A DNA stretch of 48,753 nucleotides from an uncultured Hyphomicrobiales bacterium (lineage in GTDB: Bacteria; Pseudomonadota; Alphaproteobacteria; Rhizobiales; Beijerinckiaceae): positions 1 through 48,753 of the forward strand of contig CAIUWR010000074.1 of NCBI GenBank assembly GCA_903902915.1, in the 5' to 3' direction. Positions within the stretch are counted from its first letter, which is position 1. Each line of letters begins with the position of its first letter. A model generated the notes under the pieces. It made no database searches. It saw only the letters and a program-made list of their open reading frames with translations, and was not told the origin of the DNA. The translations under genes were made by a program, and so were the position numbers. This document shows, one piece after another, positions 7,864-16,810 of this stretch.

Positions 7864-9296
7864 TATCCGCGAACCTTTTCCAGCTCCGGTTTAGCCCACC
7901 ATGGGCCCGGATCGATTGCAGTCCCGTCTTTACGAAACTCAATATAGAGGATGGGCTGCGATGCGCCAATTGCTATCGCAGCCGCAGTCTTCGCGGAGCC
8001 ATCGCCCATGACGGCGACCGGCTCCCCGGCCAGCACGAACTGACCCACCTCGACATTGATCCGGTCCATACCGGCCAAGACGACATAGTAGCCTCCGCCA
8101 GCATTGATGATCAAGAGTTGTCCATAAGTCCGGTAGGGGCCTGAGAAAGCGATCCAGCCGTCGCTGGGGGACGCCACGACGGCCCGGGGCCGGGCGGCGA
8201 GGGACATTCCCTTCTCCGCGCCCCCAAAACCATCGGAAGCCCCGAAGGGTTTCAACACTGTTCCGCTGACGGGCAACGGCAGCAAGCCCCGCGCCTGGGC
8301 GAACGGAATGGCGGGAGACAGCCGCGCCGCATCCTTGAATGGCAGGGCGGCGGGGCGCGGGCGCGCCTCAAGCTTCTGCTCTTCATCCGCGCGCCGCGCA
8401 GCCTCGGCGCCCCGCGTCGCCGAAGCCACTTCGCTTTCCATGCGCGCGATCAGATCCTTGAGATCGGTGGCCTGACGCGCCAGATCGCTCGCGCGCGCGC
8501 GCTCATTGGCCAGCGCGCTTTCGGCTTCCGCAAGGGACTTCTGGCGTGCGTCGACCAAAGCGGCCACGCGTTCGCGCTCGGTGGCGAGGCTGAGCGCTTC
8601 CTTGCGCAACGCCTCGCCCTCGCTGACGATGCTTTTGCGGGCCTGCACAAGATCGTTGAGGTCGGAGGCCAAAGCCTCGATCTCCCCGCGCAATTCGGGC
8701 ACGACGGCGCCCAGCAGCATGGAGGTGCGAATGGCCTCCAGCATGTCCTCGGGCCGCACGAGAACGGCGGGAGGCGGCCTGCGGCCCATGCGCTGCAACG
8801 CGGCCAGCACATCCGCGATGACGTCGCGACGGCTTTCAAGGGAGCGGCGGATGGCCGATTCGCTGGCTTGCGAACTCTCAAGCCGCGCCTCGATCCCGGC
8901 GATCCGGCCTTCGCTGGCCTGCGCCCGCGCGGTCGTCTCGATCAGCGCTCCATTGAGCCTGGCGCGATCATTGCGGATCAGTTCGACCTCAGCCTCGATC
9001 TTGCGGCGGCGTTCCTCCGCCGCCTGACGGCTATCTTCGAGAGCGCGCAGATCGCTTTGCCCCTTGTCCAGCTGCTGGCGCAAATCGTCGGGCGCGGCCT
9101 GACCCAGCGCGACGCCCGCATGCAGCTGCGTCACGGCGGCGAGCGCAGCGGCGAGCACGGCATTGGAGCGCTTGGCGGGCGGGTGGCGCAGGCGTAGCCT
9201 CTTGCGAAATTCAGATCGAATCAGAACGCTACAAAGCCTGTACGAGTGTGGCGTCAGAGCGGCAAGGGGCTGGCCGCAAAGTGGCTCGCCCTTCAC
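7863..9296 (-). CDS. envC: EnvC-like murein hydrolase activator (degenerate M23 domain)
   Basis: EnvC-type proteins act in the periplasm to switch on amidases that split the septal wall. The protein has a signal-like segment (about 45-65), long coiled coils (about 70-320) and a C-terminal M23/LytM domain (about 345-470). The zinc ligands of active M23 enzymes are missing: the usual HxGxD is replaced by KGMSLA and the usual YxHL by LAGM, as in activators rather than enzymes. The annotated start is GTG at 9296, forming a GTGA overlap with the rlmH stop; a later in-frame start closer to the signal peptide is possible. Confidence 0.88.
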   Translation of the reverse strand: MKGEPLCGQPLAALTPHSYRLCSVLIRSEFRKRLRLRHPPAKRSNAVLAAALAAVTQLHAGVALGQAAPDDLRQQLDKGQSDLRALEDSRQAAEERRRKIEAEVELIRNDRARLNGALIETTARAQASEGRIAGIEARLESSQASESAIRRSLESRRDVIADVLAALQRMGRRPPPAVLVRPEDMLEAIRTSMLLGAVVPELRGEIEALASDLNDLVQARKSIVSEGEALRKEALSLATERERVAALVDARQKSLAEAESALANERARASDLARQATDLKDLIARMESEVASATRGAEAARRADEEQKLEARPRPAALPFKDAARLSPAIPFAQARGLLPLPVSGTVLKPFGASDGFGGAEKGMSLAARPRAVVASPSDGWIAFSGPYRTYGQLLIINAGGGYYVVLAGMDRINVEVGQFVLAGEPVAVMGDGSAKTAAAIAIGASQPILYIEFRKDGTAIDPGPWWAKPELEKVRG

Positions 9297-9775
9297 GCCC
9301 TATGGTAGGGGTGGCCCGCCAGAATGGTGATGGCGCGATAGATCTGTTCGGCCGCCATGATTCGCGCAAGCTGATGAGGCCAGGTCATGGCGCCGAAGGC
9401 CAGCACCTGCGCCGCCTGCGCCCGCAAGGCGGGATCAAATCCATCAGGCCCGCCCAGCGCCAGCACGAGCGCTGGCGCGCCTGCGTCGCGGGAGCGGCCC
9501 ATATCGGCCGCGAAAATCTCGCTGGTGATGGATTTGCCCCGCTCGTCAAGCAGGATCAGCCGCGCGCCCGGCGGCACAAGGGCCGTCAGCGCGCGCGCCT
9601 CTTCGACCTTGCGGTCTTCAGGCCGACGCGCACGACCCTCGTCGATCTCACGCAAGTCGACGCCGGTAAGGCCGACGCCCCGTGCGGAAGCCGCTGCGCG
9701 CTCCATGTAGCGCGCGCAGAGGTCTCGTTCGGGCCCAGCCTTCAGCCGCCCGATGGCGATCAGCGCCACACGCAT
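9293..9775 (-). CDS. rlmH: 23S rRNA (pseudouridine-1915 N3) methyltransferase
   Basis: RlmH methylates pseudouridine 1915 in helix 69 of 23S rRNA on the assembled 70S ribosome, using S-adenosylmethionine. The 160-residue protein has the SPOUT-type knot with LALGGPDGF (cofactor loop) and the end AEQIYRAITILAGHPYH, close to the family signature. Start at 9775 gives MRVALIAIGRLK, matching the usual N-terminus; the longer frame overlaps rsfS. It lies 14 bases after rsfS and its stop overlaps the envC start. Confidence 0.95.
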   Translation of the reverse strand: MRVALIAIGRLKAGPERDLCARYMERAAASARGVGLTGVDLREIDEGRARRPEDRKVEEARALTALVPPGARLILLDERGKSITSEIFAADMGRSRDAGAPALVLALGGPDGFDPALRAQAAQVLAFGAMTWPHQLARIMAAEQIYRAITILAGHPYHRA

Positions 9776-9789
9776 GGCGAGCGACCAGC

Positions 9790-10227
9790 CTAAACTGCGG
9801 CGCGCGCGCCCTGCGGGCTCCGCTCGCCCGGCCTGTCGCCGCCCCACATCTTTTCAAGATTGTAGAAGGCGCGAACTTCGGGTCGGAAAATGTGGACGAT
9901 CACATCGCCGACATCGACCAGAACCCAATCGCAATGGGGAACGCCTTCAACCTTGGGGGTTTGGACGCCAGCTTCCTTGCAAGCCTTGATGACGCGGTCC
10001 GCGATCGCGCCGACATGCGTGCTGGAACGGCCCGTCGCCACGATCATGAGATCGGCGATGGACGTCTTGCCGAGCAAGTCGATCGAGACGAGGTCTTCAG
10101 CCTTGGCGTCTTCGAGGCTGTGCAGGACGGTCCGCACGAGTTTACCGGTGTCCAGTACAGAACCATTCACCGGGTGAAGCGGCGCAGCGCTCGCTTCTGA
10201 GGTCATCGTGGGTGTCAGTGCCTTCAT
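9790..10227 (-). CDS. rsfS: Ribosome silencing factor
   Basis: RsfS binds ribosomal protein L14 and blocks subunit joining when nutrients are scarce. The 145-residue protein has the DUF143/RsfS core: KAEDLVSIDLLGKTSIADLMIVATG, then HCDWVLVDVGDVIVHIF and RAFYNLEKMWG. I chose the ATG at 10227 (AGGAG directly upstream, short spacing); a start nine codons earlier is possible. It lies between nadD and rlmH, the usual bacterial order. Confidence 0.94.
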   Translation of the reverse strand: MKALTPTMTSEASAAPLHPVNGSVLDTGKLVRTVLHSLEDAKAEDLVSIDLLGKTSIADLMIVATGRSSTHVGAIADRVIKACKEAGVQTPKVEGVPHCDWVLVDVGDVIVHIFRPEVRAFYNLEKMWGGDRPGERSPQGARAAV

Positions 10228-10284
10228 GCTCCTGTCACCGGCAAGCGCCGGCAAATTTCAATGTGGGCCAAAATCGCGGAAAAT

Positions 10285-10977
10285 TCAACCACCATTGCGC
10301 GCGAAGCCCTCATTTCCGGGCGGGAGCGTCTTTCCACTGCGCCGAAGGTCCGTGGAGGAGAGGTCCGACCGCCGCGCATGGATGAAGACAAAGGCTGGCG
10401 CACGGGCCTGCGCCAGCAGGGAACCGTCCGTTTCATCCATACGATGGGGCGCGAGCCAGGCCCCTGCGGGGCTGTTGATCGCCTTCAGGGTGGAGCCCGG
10501 CCGGTCGATGACGGCGATGGGGATCAATGCGGCGATGTCGCGCCAATGCTGCCAGCGATGGAAGCCCGCCAGATTGTCCGCGCCCATGATCCAGACGAAG
10601 CGCACGCCGGGGCAACGGCGCGTGAGCCAGGCGACGGTGTCGTAGGTGTAGCGCGTGCCGATCTGCGCCTCGAGGCCTGTGACCACGATGCGCGGATGGT
10701 CGGCGAGCGTGCGGGCGGCCTCCATGCGCAGGGCGAGCGGCGGCAGGCCGTCATTCGTTTTGAGGGGATTGCCCGGCGTCACGAGCCACCAGACCTGGTC
10801 GAGCCCTAGCCGGGAAAGCGCAATGGTGCTGACGAGGCGATGCCCCTCATGGGGCGGGTTGAACGTTCCGCCAAAGAGACCGACGCGCATGCCCGGCGCG
10901 TGGACAGGCAAGCGAACGGGCGCGTCCCGGCCATTGGCCGGGAGGGGAACGAGAAGGGATCTTCCAGTTATGCTCAT
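10285..10977 (-). CDS. nadD: Nicotinate-nucleotide adenylyltransferase
   Basis: NadD transfers AMP from ATP to nicotinate mononucleotide, the second-last step of NAD synthesis. The 230-residue protein has the nucleotidyltransferase motif GLFGGTFNPPHEGH (about 34-47), WWLVTPGNPLK and the C-terminal STDLRRSG block (ISSTxIR in other species). ATG at 10977 is preferred; a TTG three codons earlier is the only other nearby start. It opens the nadD-rsfS-rlmH-envC-ctpA run. The proA gene that normally precedes it is instead 1.6 kb upstream, beyond cspA and a dioxygenase gene. Confidence 0.94.
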   Translation of the reverse strand: MSITGRSLLVPLPANGRDAPVRLPVHAPGMRVGLFGGTFNPPHEGHRLVSTIALSRLGLDQVWWLVTPGNPLKTNDGLPPLALRMEAARTLADHPRIVVTGLEAQIGTRYTYDTVAWLTRRCPGVRFVWIMGADNLAGFHRWQHWRDIAALIPIAVIDRPGSTLKAINSPAGAWLAPHRMDETDGSLLAQARAPAFVFIHARRSDLSSTDLRRSGKTLPPGNEGFARNGG

Positions 10978-11190
10978 TTCCGTCAAAATGACGGCGCCTG
11001 AGCTTCAGCGCAAGGGGGATCGACGGGAAGCGACGCGGATTGCGTCAGGCAGGGCGCGCAGGCCCGCAGAAAAAGGAAATAAAGCAAATAAACAAAGCTG
11101 GAATCGACCGCGCCGCCCAACTCCACGAACCGAAAGCTCGGCAGCGTGGAGCGCGGCGGCGCGAACGCACGTCGACCCGTCAAGGGCGAA

Positions 11191-11216
11191 GGCTTCGCAA
11201 GAGACCCTGCGAAGCC
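11191..11216 (-). terminator. Hairpin downstream of the cold-shock gene
   Basis: A perfect 9-base-pair stem (GGCTTCGCA and its complement) with an 8-base loop lies 14 bases past the cold-shock stop codon on the minus strand. The following bases (TTCGCCCTT) are only weakly T-rich, so it may act as a terminator or as a 3' stabilising hairpin. Confidence 0.5.
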
Positions 11217-11229
11217 GCCATAAAGAAGA

Positions 11230-11439
11230 TCAGATCTTCTTCAGGCTGTCAGCGCTGGACTTGCCGCTGCGCTTGTCAGCGACGATTTCGTACGAAATCT
11301 TGTCGCCTTCGTTCAAGGTGCTGAAACCAGCCCGCTCAACGGCGCTGATGTGCACGAAAACGTCAGTTCCACCCTGGTCAGGCTCGATGAACCCGAAGCC
11401 CTTTTGACCGTTGAACCACTTCACTGTACCGGTAGCCAT
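11230..11439 (-). CDS. Cold-shock family protein
   Basis: A 69-residue single cold-shock domain. It begins [20 protein letters not shown], with RNA-binding motif RNP1 (KGFGFI) and RNP2 (DVFVHIS). Such proteins bind single-stranded RNA or DNA and act as RNA chaperones in the cytosol. The start at 11439 has GGAA upstream; the frame extends nine codons further without support. It stands alone, with a hairpin after it and about 160 bases of AT-richer leader before it. The leader could be a regulated 5' untranslated region, which I cannot demonstrate. Confidence 0.95.
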   Translation of the reverse strand: MATGTVKWFNGQKGFGFIEPDQGGTDVFVHISAVERAGFSTLNEGDKISYEIVADKRSGKSSADSLKKI

Positions 11440-11602
11440 AGAATTTCCAATCGTCTTAGCCGGCAACTGCCGGAAACCTCTTATAGCACTGAAAATAGTT
11501 TTTTTACAAACGGAGCAGAAAATATTTATTTCCGCTCAGCCAAGACAAGCATACTGCCAAGTTCATCAAGCTCGTGGCGCGGAATTTCCGCAGTGTTTCA
11601 GT

Positions 11603-12550
11603 CTAATCCACCACCACTGATTCGAAGAATCGCGGCGACAGGGCGGGCCCCCATTGAGCCAGATTTTCTTCCGTCGCCGGATAATCGCCCGCAGGCATAT
11701 CCGCCGTCAAAAGGTCGCCATCGGCGTAATGTTCGAACATATAGCCCCAGGGGCTGCGCCAGTAATCGAAGATCTGGCTGCCAAGCAGATGACGCCCGAC
11801 GCCCCAGGCTGGCTTGTAGCCCTTCTCCTTGAGCCATTCGTGGCCGATATGGACCGCATCGGGATCCTGCACCTCGAAAGAGGCGTGGTGGACATTGATG
11901 TCGCCGGGCGTATGGAGGGCGAAGATCGTGTGATGGTCCGCCGGGCGCTCGCCCCTGTCGCAGCGCAGGAAATTGCCGAGCGTGGCGGCCTGATCTCCCG
12001 GCACATGCAGCCGATCCGTGACCAGCATGCCCAGCGTCTCCTGAAACCAGCGCGCGCCAGCGTCGCCATCATTGAATTTCAGCACGCAATGACCCAGCCG
12101 CACCACCCGGGCGGGCTCGTGGTCGGGACGCTGGAAGGCCTTCACCCTTTGCTTTTGCATCGCGAAATTGACTGGCAGCGGCGCGCGCACCGGCAGCGGA
12201 TCGGCCAACGCCATGCCATGGATAAGATCGATCCGGTAGCCGTCCGGCGCGGTGAGCCGCACGCGCTGGCCCCCGCCGGGGCCTTCGATCTCCTCCACGG
12301 CCGAGGCGCCCGGCAAGCGGCTTGCAAGGTCAAGATCGGCCGCCGAGCCGGCCAGCATGCCAAGGCCGGCGAAGCCCGGCGCGCCCAATTCGGTCACGTG
12401 GATGAATGGATAGGTTCCCGCGCCGCGCATATAGAGCCGGTCCGCCGTGCGGGCGGCCTCGACCATGCCGAAATCACGCAGGAATTGGGCGTGCAGATCA
12501 AGATCAGGCGCCCGATGGGCCACATAGACGATATCCTGCGCCTTGATCAT
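11603..12550 (-). CDS. VOC-family ring-cleavage-type dioxygenase
   Basis: The 315-residue protein has two vicinal-oxygen-chelate modules, as in type I extradiol dioxygenases that open catechol-like rings using Fe(II). The likely metal ligands are His154 (LGHCVLKF), His222 (HHASFEV) and Glu273 (YMFEHYADG), spaced as in catechol 2,3-dioxygenase and 2,3-dihydroxybiphenyl 1,2-dioxygenase. Start at 12550 has GGGGAGGA upstream. No other aromatic-degradation gene is next to it, so the substrate is open. It lies tail to head after proA on the same strand, inside an otherwise conserved core operon. Confidence 0.85.
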   Translation of the reverse strand: MIKAQDIVYVAHRAPDLDLHAQFLRDFGMVEAARTADRLYMRGAGTYPFIHVTELGAPGFAGLGMLAGSAADLDLASRLPGASAVEEIEGPGGGQRVRLTAPDGYRIDLIHGMALADPLPVRAPLPVNFAMQKQRVKAFQRPDHEPARVVRLGHCVLKFNDGDAGARWFQETLGMLVTDRLHVPGDQAATLGNFLRCDRGERPADHHTIFALHTPGDINVHHASFEVQDPDAVHIGHEWLKEKGYKPAWGVGRHLLGSQIFDYWRSPWGYMFEHYADGDLLTADMPAGDYPATEENLAQWGPALSPRFFESVVVD

Positions 12551-12632
12551 CGCATCCTCCCCTGCTGCGCCATTGCGGCGTTCATGCCCCATTATGGCGC
12601 AAGCGGAGAATTTGCAAAGAGCGGCGATTCGC

Positions 12633-13934
12633 TCAGGGCCGCGTCTGACCTGCGCCGCGCACGCGGTAATTGAAGGAACAGAGCTGCTCGAGGCCGACGG
12701 GGCCGCGCGCGTGCATCCGGCCCGTGGCGATGCCGATCTCGCCGCCAAAGCCGAACTCGCCGCCGTCGGCGAACTGGGTCGAGGCGTTGTGCAGCACGAT
12801 GGCCGAATCGACCTCCGCCAGAAAGCGCTCCGCCGCCTGCTCCGACTCGGTGACGATGCAATCGGTATGGTGCGAGCCATAGGTCGCGATATGGTCCATG
12901 GCGGCCTGCAAGCCCGCCACCACCTTCACCGAAATGATGGCTTCCAGATATTCCGTATGCCAGTCGGCCTCGGTGGCCGCGGTCACGCGCGCATCGAGCG
13001 CGCAGGCGAGCCTGTCGCCCCGCACCGCGCAACCTTTGTCGAGCAGCATGGCGACCAGCGGCGCAAGATGGGTTCCCGCCGCCGCCTCATCAACCAAGAG
13101 CGTCTCCGCCGCGCCGCACACGCCCGTGCGCCGAAGCTTGGAGTTCAGCACCAGCGATTTCGCCTTTTCGAGATCGGCGGCGCCGTCCACATAGACGTGC
13201 ACGACGCCTTCCAGATGGGCGAAGACCGGAACGCGCGCGTCTTCCTGCACACGCTCCACGAGGCTCTTGCCGCCGCGCGGCACGATCACGTCCACATTGC
13301 CGCCGAGGCCCTTGAGCATCTCGCCCACGGCCGCCCGGTCGCGGGTGGGCACCAGCGAAATCGCGGCGTCCGGCAGGCCCGCCGTGCGCAGCCCTTCCAC
13401 GAGGCAGGCGTGAATGATTCTGGAGGAATGGAAACTGTCCGAGCCGCCGCGCAGGATGGCCGCGTTGCCGGCCTTCAGGCAAAGCGCGCCCGCGTCCGCC
13501 GTCACATTGGGGCGGCTCTCGTAGATGACGCCGATGACGCCGAGCGGGGTCGCCACCCGCTCGATCTTCAGCCCATTGGGTCGTTCATAGGTGGCGAGCA
13601 CCCGCCCGACGGGATCGGGCAGCGCCGCGATGTCCTCAAGCCCCTTGGCCATGGCCTCGACGCGCGCCTCGGTGAGCAGCAGCCGGTCGAGATTGGCCTT
13701 GCTGGCGTTGGCGGCGGCCGCCGCCTCCATGTCGCGGGCGTTGGCGGCGAGCACGTCCTGCATCGAGGTGCGCAGCAGCCCCGCCGCCACCATCAGCGCG
13801 GCGTTCTTGCGCTGGGGCTGGGCAAGCGCGAGTTGCCGGGCGGCGCGGCGCGCCTCTCGGCCCAGCTCCAGCATGCTCTGCGCCATGTCGCGCTTCTCGC
13901 CGCCGCCTTCGATCACCCTGAACTTGTCCACCAT
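12633..13934 (-). CDS. proA: Gamma-glutamyl phosphate reductase
   Basis: ProA reduces gamma-glutamyl phosphate to glutamate semialdehyde with NADPH, the second step of proline synthesis. The 433-residue aldehyde-dehydrogenase-type protein has the catalytic Cys273 in [13 protein letters not shown], the [19 protein letters not shown] block and the C-terminal [20 protein letters not shown]. Start at 13934 is the most likely but has a weak ribosome site; Met17 is an alternative. Its usual partner proB is on the same strand but 4.4 kb upstream, separated by a plus-strand gene cluster. Confidence 0.95.
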   Translation of the reverse strand: MVDKFRVIEGGGEKRDMAQSMLELGREARRAARQLALAQPQRKNAALMVAAGLLRTSMQDVLAANARDMEAAAAANASKANLDRLLLTEARVEAMAKGLEDIAALPDPVGRVLATYERPNGLKIERVATPLGVIGVIYESRPNVTADAGALCLKAGNAAILRGGSDSFHSSRIIHACLVEGLRTAGLPDAAISLVPTRDRAAVGEMLKGLGGNVDVIVPRGGKSLVERVQEDARVPVFAHLEGVVHVYVDGAADLEKAKSLVLNSKLRRTGVCGAAETLLVDEAAAGTHLAPLVAMLLDKGCAVRGDRLACALDARVTAATEADWHTEYLEAIISVKVVAGLQAAMDHIATYGSHHTDCIVTESEQAAERFLAEVDSAIVLHNASTQFADGGEFGFGGEIGIATGRMHARGPVGLEQLCSFNYRVRGAGQTRP

Positions 13935-14170
13935 GGCCCGAACCCGTCTTTCAAACACGCCGCACCTTACCCCATCCACAGCCCGCGTCACAGAACATCG
14001 TGGGGCTTCCAAGGGGCCTTCAGGCCATTTCACCCGTTCGGCGCCCGTTGAGCGTGGCGAGAACGCGGGGAAGACTTAGCCTTGCGGGCAAGGCTGGAAA
14101 GCGCAATCATGCTTGCAACAATGACGGAGGAGGCGGCCGCAGCGCGGCGCTCCCCACAGGAGGAGCGCCC

Positions 14171-15172
14171 ATGATCATCGCCCGCCGCAGCCTGTTGCAG
14201 GGAGGCGCAGCCCTTCTGACAACCCAAGCCCTCGCCCAGACTCGCGGCCGCGCGCGCATCGGCGTGCTGCAAACGGCAGGCGCCGGGCCCATGTATCTTG
14301 CGCTGGAGCGGGGCTATTTCGCCGCCGAAGGGTTGGACGCGGAGATTCTCAAATTCGACAGCGCGCAACCTCTGGCGGTGTCGCTGGCGGCGGGGGATCT
14401 CGATTTCGGCGCCACGAGCCTGGCCGTGGGCTTCTACAATCTGGCGGGTCAGGGCCTCATGCGCATCATCGCGGCGCAGGGGCGCGACAATCCGGGCTTT
14501 CCCAACAACGGCTTCGTGGTCTCTAACGAGGCCTGGGAGAAGGGCTTCCGCAGCTACAAGGACATGGCGGGCCATTCGGTGGGCGTCTCCACGCTGGGCT
14601 CCGCGCCGCATTATTGCGTGGGCCTGCTCGCCGACAAATATGGCGTGCCCATGAGCAAGATCGACGTGCAGACGTTGAAAACAAATCCCAATATCGTCGC
14701 CACCATAGCGGGCAACCGCATCGACGCCGCCATCACGCCCTCCACTTTCGCCTTGTCCCTGACGCGCAACAATCAGGGCAAGCTGCTGGGCTGGGTGGGC
14801 GACGAAAGTCCTTGGCAATTGGGCGCGGCCTATACGGCCACGAAGGTGGCCGATGAACGCGGCGAGGACGTGCGGAAGTTCCTGCGGGCCTACAAGAAGG
14901 GCATGGCCGATTACGCCGACGCCTTCATCGCTGCGGACGGTAAAAGGCGGGACGGCCCCACGTCGGAAGCCGTGCTCGCCATCTTGTCTAAACATCTCGA
15001 CCAGCCCGTGGAGTTGCTGCGCGCCGGCATCAGCTATGTGGATCGGCAGGCCCGCCTCGACGCCCCCGACATCCGCCGCCAGGTGAGCTGGTACAAGGCG
15101 CAGGGTCTGCTGGAAGGCAATGTGGATGTGGAGACGCTGATCGACCGGCGATATGCGGAGCTGTTGCCCTAG
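14171..15172 (+). CDS. ABC transporter substrate-binding protein, NMT1/SsuA type (orphan)
   Basis: The 333-residue periplasmic binding protein belongs to the NMT1/THI5-like group used for nitrate, sulfonate, taurine or pyrimidine-type substrates. It has an ARRSLLQGGAALL segment with arginines 5-6 that looks like a Tat signal, ending near ALAQ (about residue 22). The binding domain follows, with YLALERGYFAAEGLD and ALSLAAGDLDFG-like repeats. Start at 14171 has an excellent AGGAGG site. No permease or ATPase gene is nearby. The ligand cannot be told from the sequence. Confidence 0.87.
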   Translation: MIIARRSLLQGGAALLTTQALAQTRGRARIGVLQTAGAGPMYLALERGYFAAEGLDAEILKFDSAQPLAVSLAAGDLDFGATSLAVGFYNLAGQGLMRIIAAQGRDNPGFPNNGFVVSNEAWEKGFRSYKDMAGHSVGVSTLGSAPHYCVGLLADKYGVPMSKIDVQTLKTNPNIVATIAGNRIDAAITPSTFALSLTRNNQGKLLGWVGDESPWQLGAAYTATKVADERGEDVRKFLRAYKKGMADYADAFIAADGKRRDGPTSEAVLAILSKHLDQPVELLRAGISYVDRQARLDAPDIRRQVSWYKAQGLLEGNVDVETLIDRRYAELLP

Positions 15173-15173
15173 G

Positions 15174-15193
15174 GCCGGCGATTTTTCGCCGGT
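15174..15193 (+). terminator. Hairpin directly after the binding-protein gene
   Basis: The stem GCCGGCGA/TCGCCGGT with a TTTT loop begins two bases after the stop codon. There is no T-run behind it, so it may be a Rho-independent terminator of poor quality or a 3' protective stem. Confidence 0.4.
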
Positions 15194-15321
15194 AGCCTCC
15201 ACCGCAGCCAAAGTCCTATTGCCAAGCGAAATGGAATTTCTGATGCTTGGTCTTGACCGTCCGGCTTTCGATCCGAGCCGCGCACACGCGAAACAGCGGG
15301 CCTGCGTGAGGGAGATTACCG

Positions 15322-15621
15322 ATGTGCCATTTCTTCGCCTCCCAGTCGCCGGAGAGCTACGCCTTCGAGACCCGGTCCATCAGGCTCAACGGCCAGAGCA
15401 CCAGCCTGCGTCTGGAAAAGATGTTCTGGACCGTATTGGAGGCGATCGCTGCGCGGGAGGGCCTCACCGTGCCGAAATTCGTCTCCACCCTGCATAACGA
15501 AATTTTGATCATGCGTGGCGAAGCCCCCAATTTCACCTCGCACCTGCGCTGCGTCTGCCTCGTGGCGCTGGAAGGCGGATTGCAGGCGCCGGGGGCTGGC
15601 CAGCGGGCGCGGGCGGCCTGA
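15322..15621 (+). CDS. Ribbon-helix-helix domain protein
   Basis: A 99-residue protein of the RHH_4 type that is common in Alphaproteobacteria. Residues 18-34 form the ribbon strand (RSIRLNGQSTSLRLEKM), followed by two helices (FWTVLEAIAAREG and PKFVSTLHNEI) and an LRCVCLVAL end. Proteins of this type are presumed DNA-binding regulators; no target is known to me. GAGGGAG precedes the start at 15322. A short stretch without genes separates it from the binding protein. Confidence 0.8.
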   Translation: MCHFFASQSPESYAFETRSIRLNGQSTSLRLEKMFWTVLEAIAAREGLTVPKFVSTLHNEILIMRGEAPNFTSHLRCVCLVALEGGLQAPGAGQRARAA

Positions 15622-15739
15622 AATACAAATTTTCGCATGGTAGTAACCAGATAACACCTCGTCTGTCGCAGCTGACCTAGCTTTCGAACATGGGCGTGCG
15701 AATTGCCGCGCGCCTGGAGCGATGCGCGAGCGAGGGCTT

Positions 15740-16135
15740 ATGGCGAAAGCGATCCATTCGATGATTCGCGTCTTGGACGAAGCGCGCTCGGTTCGATTTT
15801 ATGAACAGGCCTTCGGGCTGATCGTCGCCGACCGGTTCGATTTTCCAGGTTTCACGCTGGTTTATCTGCGCAATCGGGACGCTGATTTCGAGCTGGAACT
15901 GACCATCAACAAGGACCAGACGACGCCCTATGACCTGGGCTCGGGCTATGGCCATCTCGCTTTCGCCGTCGATGATCTGGGCGCGGAACATGCGCGCTTC
16001 ACGGCGCTCGGATTCGAGCCGCGCAACATGGTTGATTTGAACTACGAGGGCGCTTTGCTCGCCCGCTTTTTCTTCGTGCAGGATCCGGACGGCTACAAGA
16101 TCGAGGTTCTTCAGAAGCACGGCCGTTACCGCTGA
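15740..16135 (+). CDS. gloA: Lactoylglutathione lyase (glyoxalase I)
   Basis: Glyoxalase I isomerises the hemithioacetal of methylglyoxal and glutathione to S-lactoylglutathione. The 131-residue protein contains the four metal ligands in order: His in IHSMIRV, Glu in FELELT, His in GHLAFAV and Glu in YKIEVLQ. The start at 15740 (MAKAIHS) has GAGGG upstream; a start six codons earlier is possible. It precedes the GMC dehydrogenase genes by 65 bases. A detoxification role next to an alcohol or sugar dehydrogenase is plausible but inferred. Confidence 0.88.
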   Translation: MAKAIHSMIRVLDEARSVRFYEQAFGLIVADRFDFPGFTLVYLRNRDADFELELTINKDQTTPYDLGSGYGHLAFAVDDLGAEHARFTALGFEPRNMVDLNYEGALLARFFFVQDPDGYKIEVLQKHGRYR

Positions 16136-16200
16136 GGGAACGTATCGCCAAGACTGGTGCAAAGCGCGTCAAGCGCGCACCCGAGCAGGAGGGAAACAAG

Positions 16201-16755
16201 ATGAACCATGATCATCAGCATGACCACGATCACGCCCCGGCGCTGACGCGCCGCAGCTTTCTGCAACGCTCCTCAAGCATCACGCTGGCCAGCGCGATCA
16301 CCGTGACCACAGCGGGCGCCCTGCTCCATTCGGGGGAAGCCTGGGCGCTGGAGGTTTCCGCCCTCCAACCGCAGACGATGAAGACCCTCATCCTGCTGGC
16401 CCGCGACATCTATCCCCACGACCGCATTCCCGACCGCTTCTACGCCGTCGCGGTGAAGGGCCATGACGCCAAGGCGGGCAAGGACGCGGCGCACAAGGCC
16501 CTGATCGAGGGCGGGATCGCGGCGCTCGACAAGGCGGCGGGCGCCAAGGGCTATCTGGGGCTGGGCTGGGAAGACGAGCGCGTGAAACTGCTGCGCAAGA
16601 TCGAAGGAACGCCTTTCTTCCAGACGGTGCGCAGCGGCCTGGTGGTCAGCCTCTACAACCAGCCCGACGTCTGGCCGATCTTCGGTTACGAGGGCGAGTC
16701 CTATTCCAAGGGCGGCTATATCGAGCGCGGGTTCAACGACATCGACTGGCTCTGA
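16201..16755 (+). CDS. Small subunit of a GMC dehydrogenase (gluconate 2-dehydrogenase subunit 3-like), Tat signal
   Basis: The 184-residue protein resembles the small Tat-exported subunits that accompany membrane-linked GMC dehydrogenases such as gluconate, fructose and sorbitol dehydrogenases. It has a Tat motif TRRSFLQR (arginines 17-18) and a hydrophobic stretch, then a conserved DIYPHDRIPDRFYA block. Before the Tat motif is a histidine-rich start (MNHDHQHDHDHAPA) that may bind metal. It lies 55 bases before the catalytic subunit. The small subunit is thought to carry the folded flavoprotein through the Tat pathway. Confidence 0.85.
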   Translation: MNHDHQHDHDHAPALTRRSFLQRSSSITLASAITVTTAGALLHSGEAWALEVSALQPQTMKTLILLARDIYPHDRIPDRFYAVAVKGHDAKAGKDAAHKALIEGGIAALDKAAGAKGYLGLGWEDERVKLLRKIEGTPFFQTVRSGLVVSLYNQPDVWPIFGYEGESYSKGGYIERGFNDIDWL

Positions 16756-16810
16756 GCCGCTCCGTCGCGAATGAGTCCATTTTAAACAAGAATGAAATTG
16801 GGGAACGACC

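Noticed and set aside
6694-7947. Long open frames antisense to ctpA and many other GC-rich genes
   Set aside because: They mirror the codon bias of the true gene on the other strand and encode no recognisable domain.
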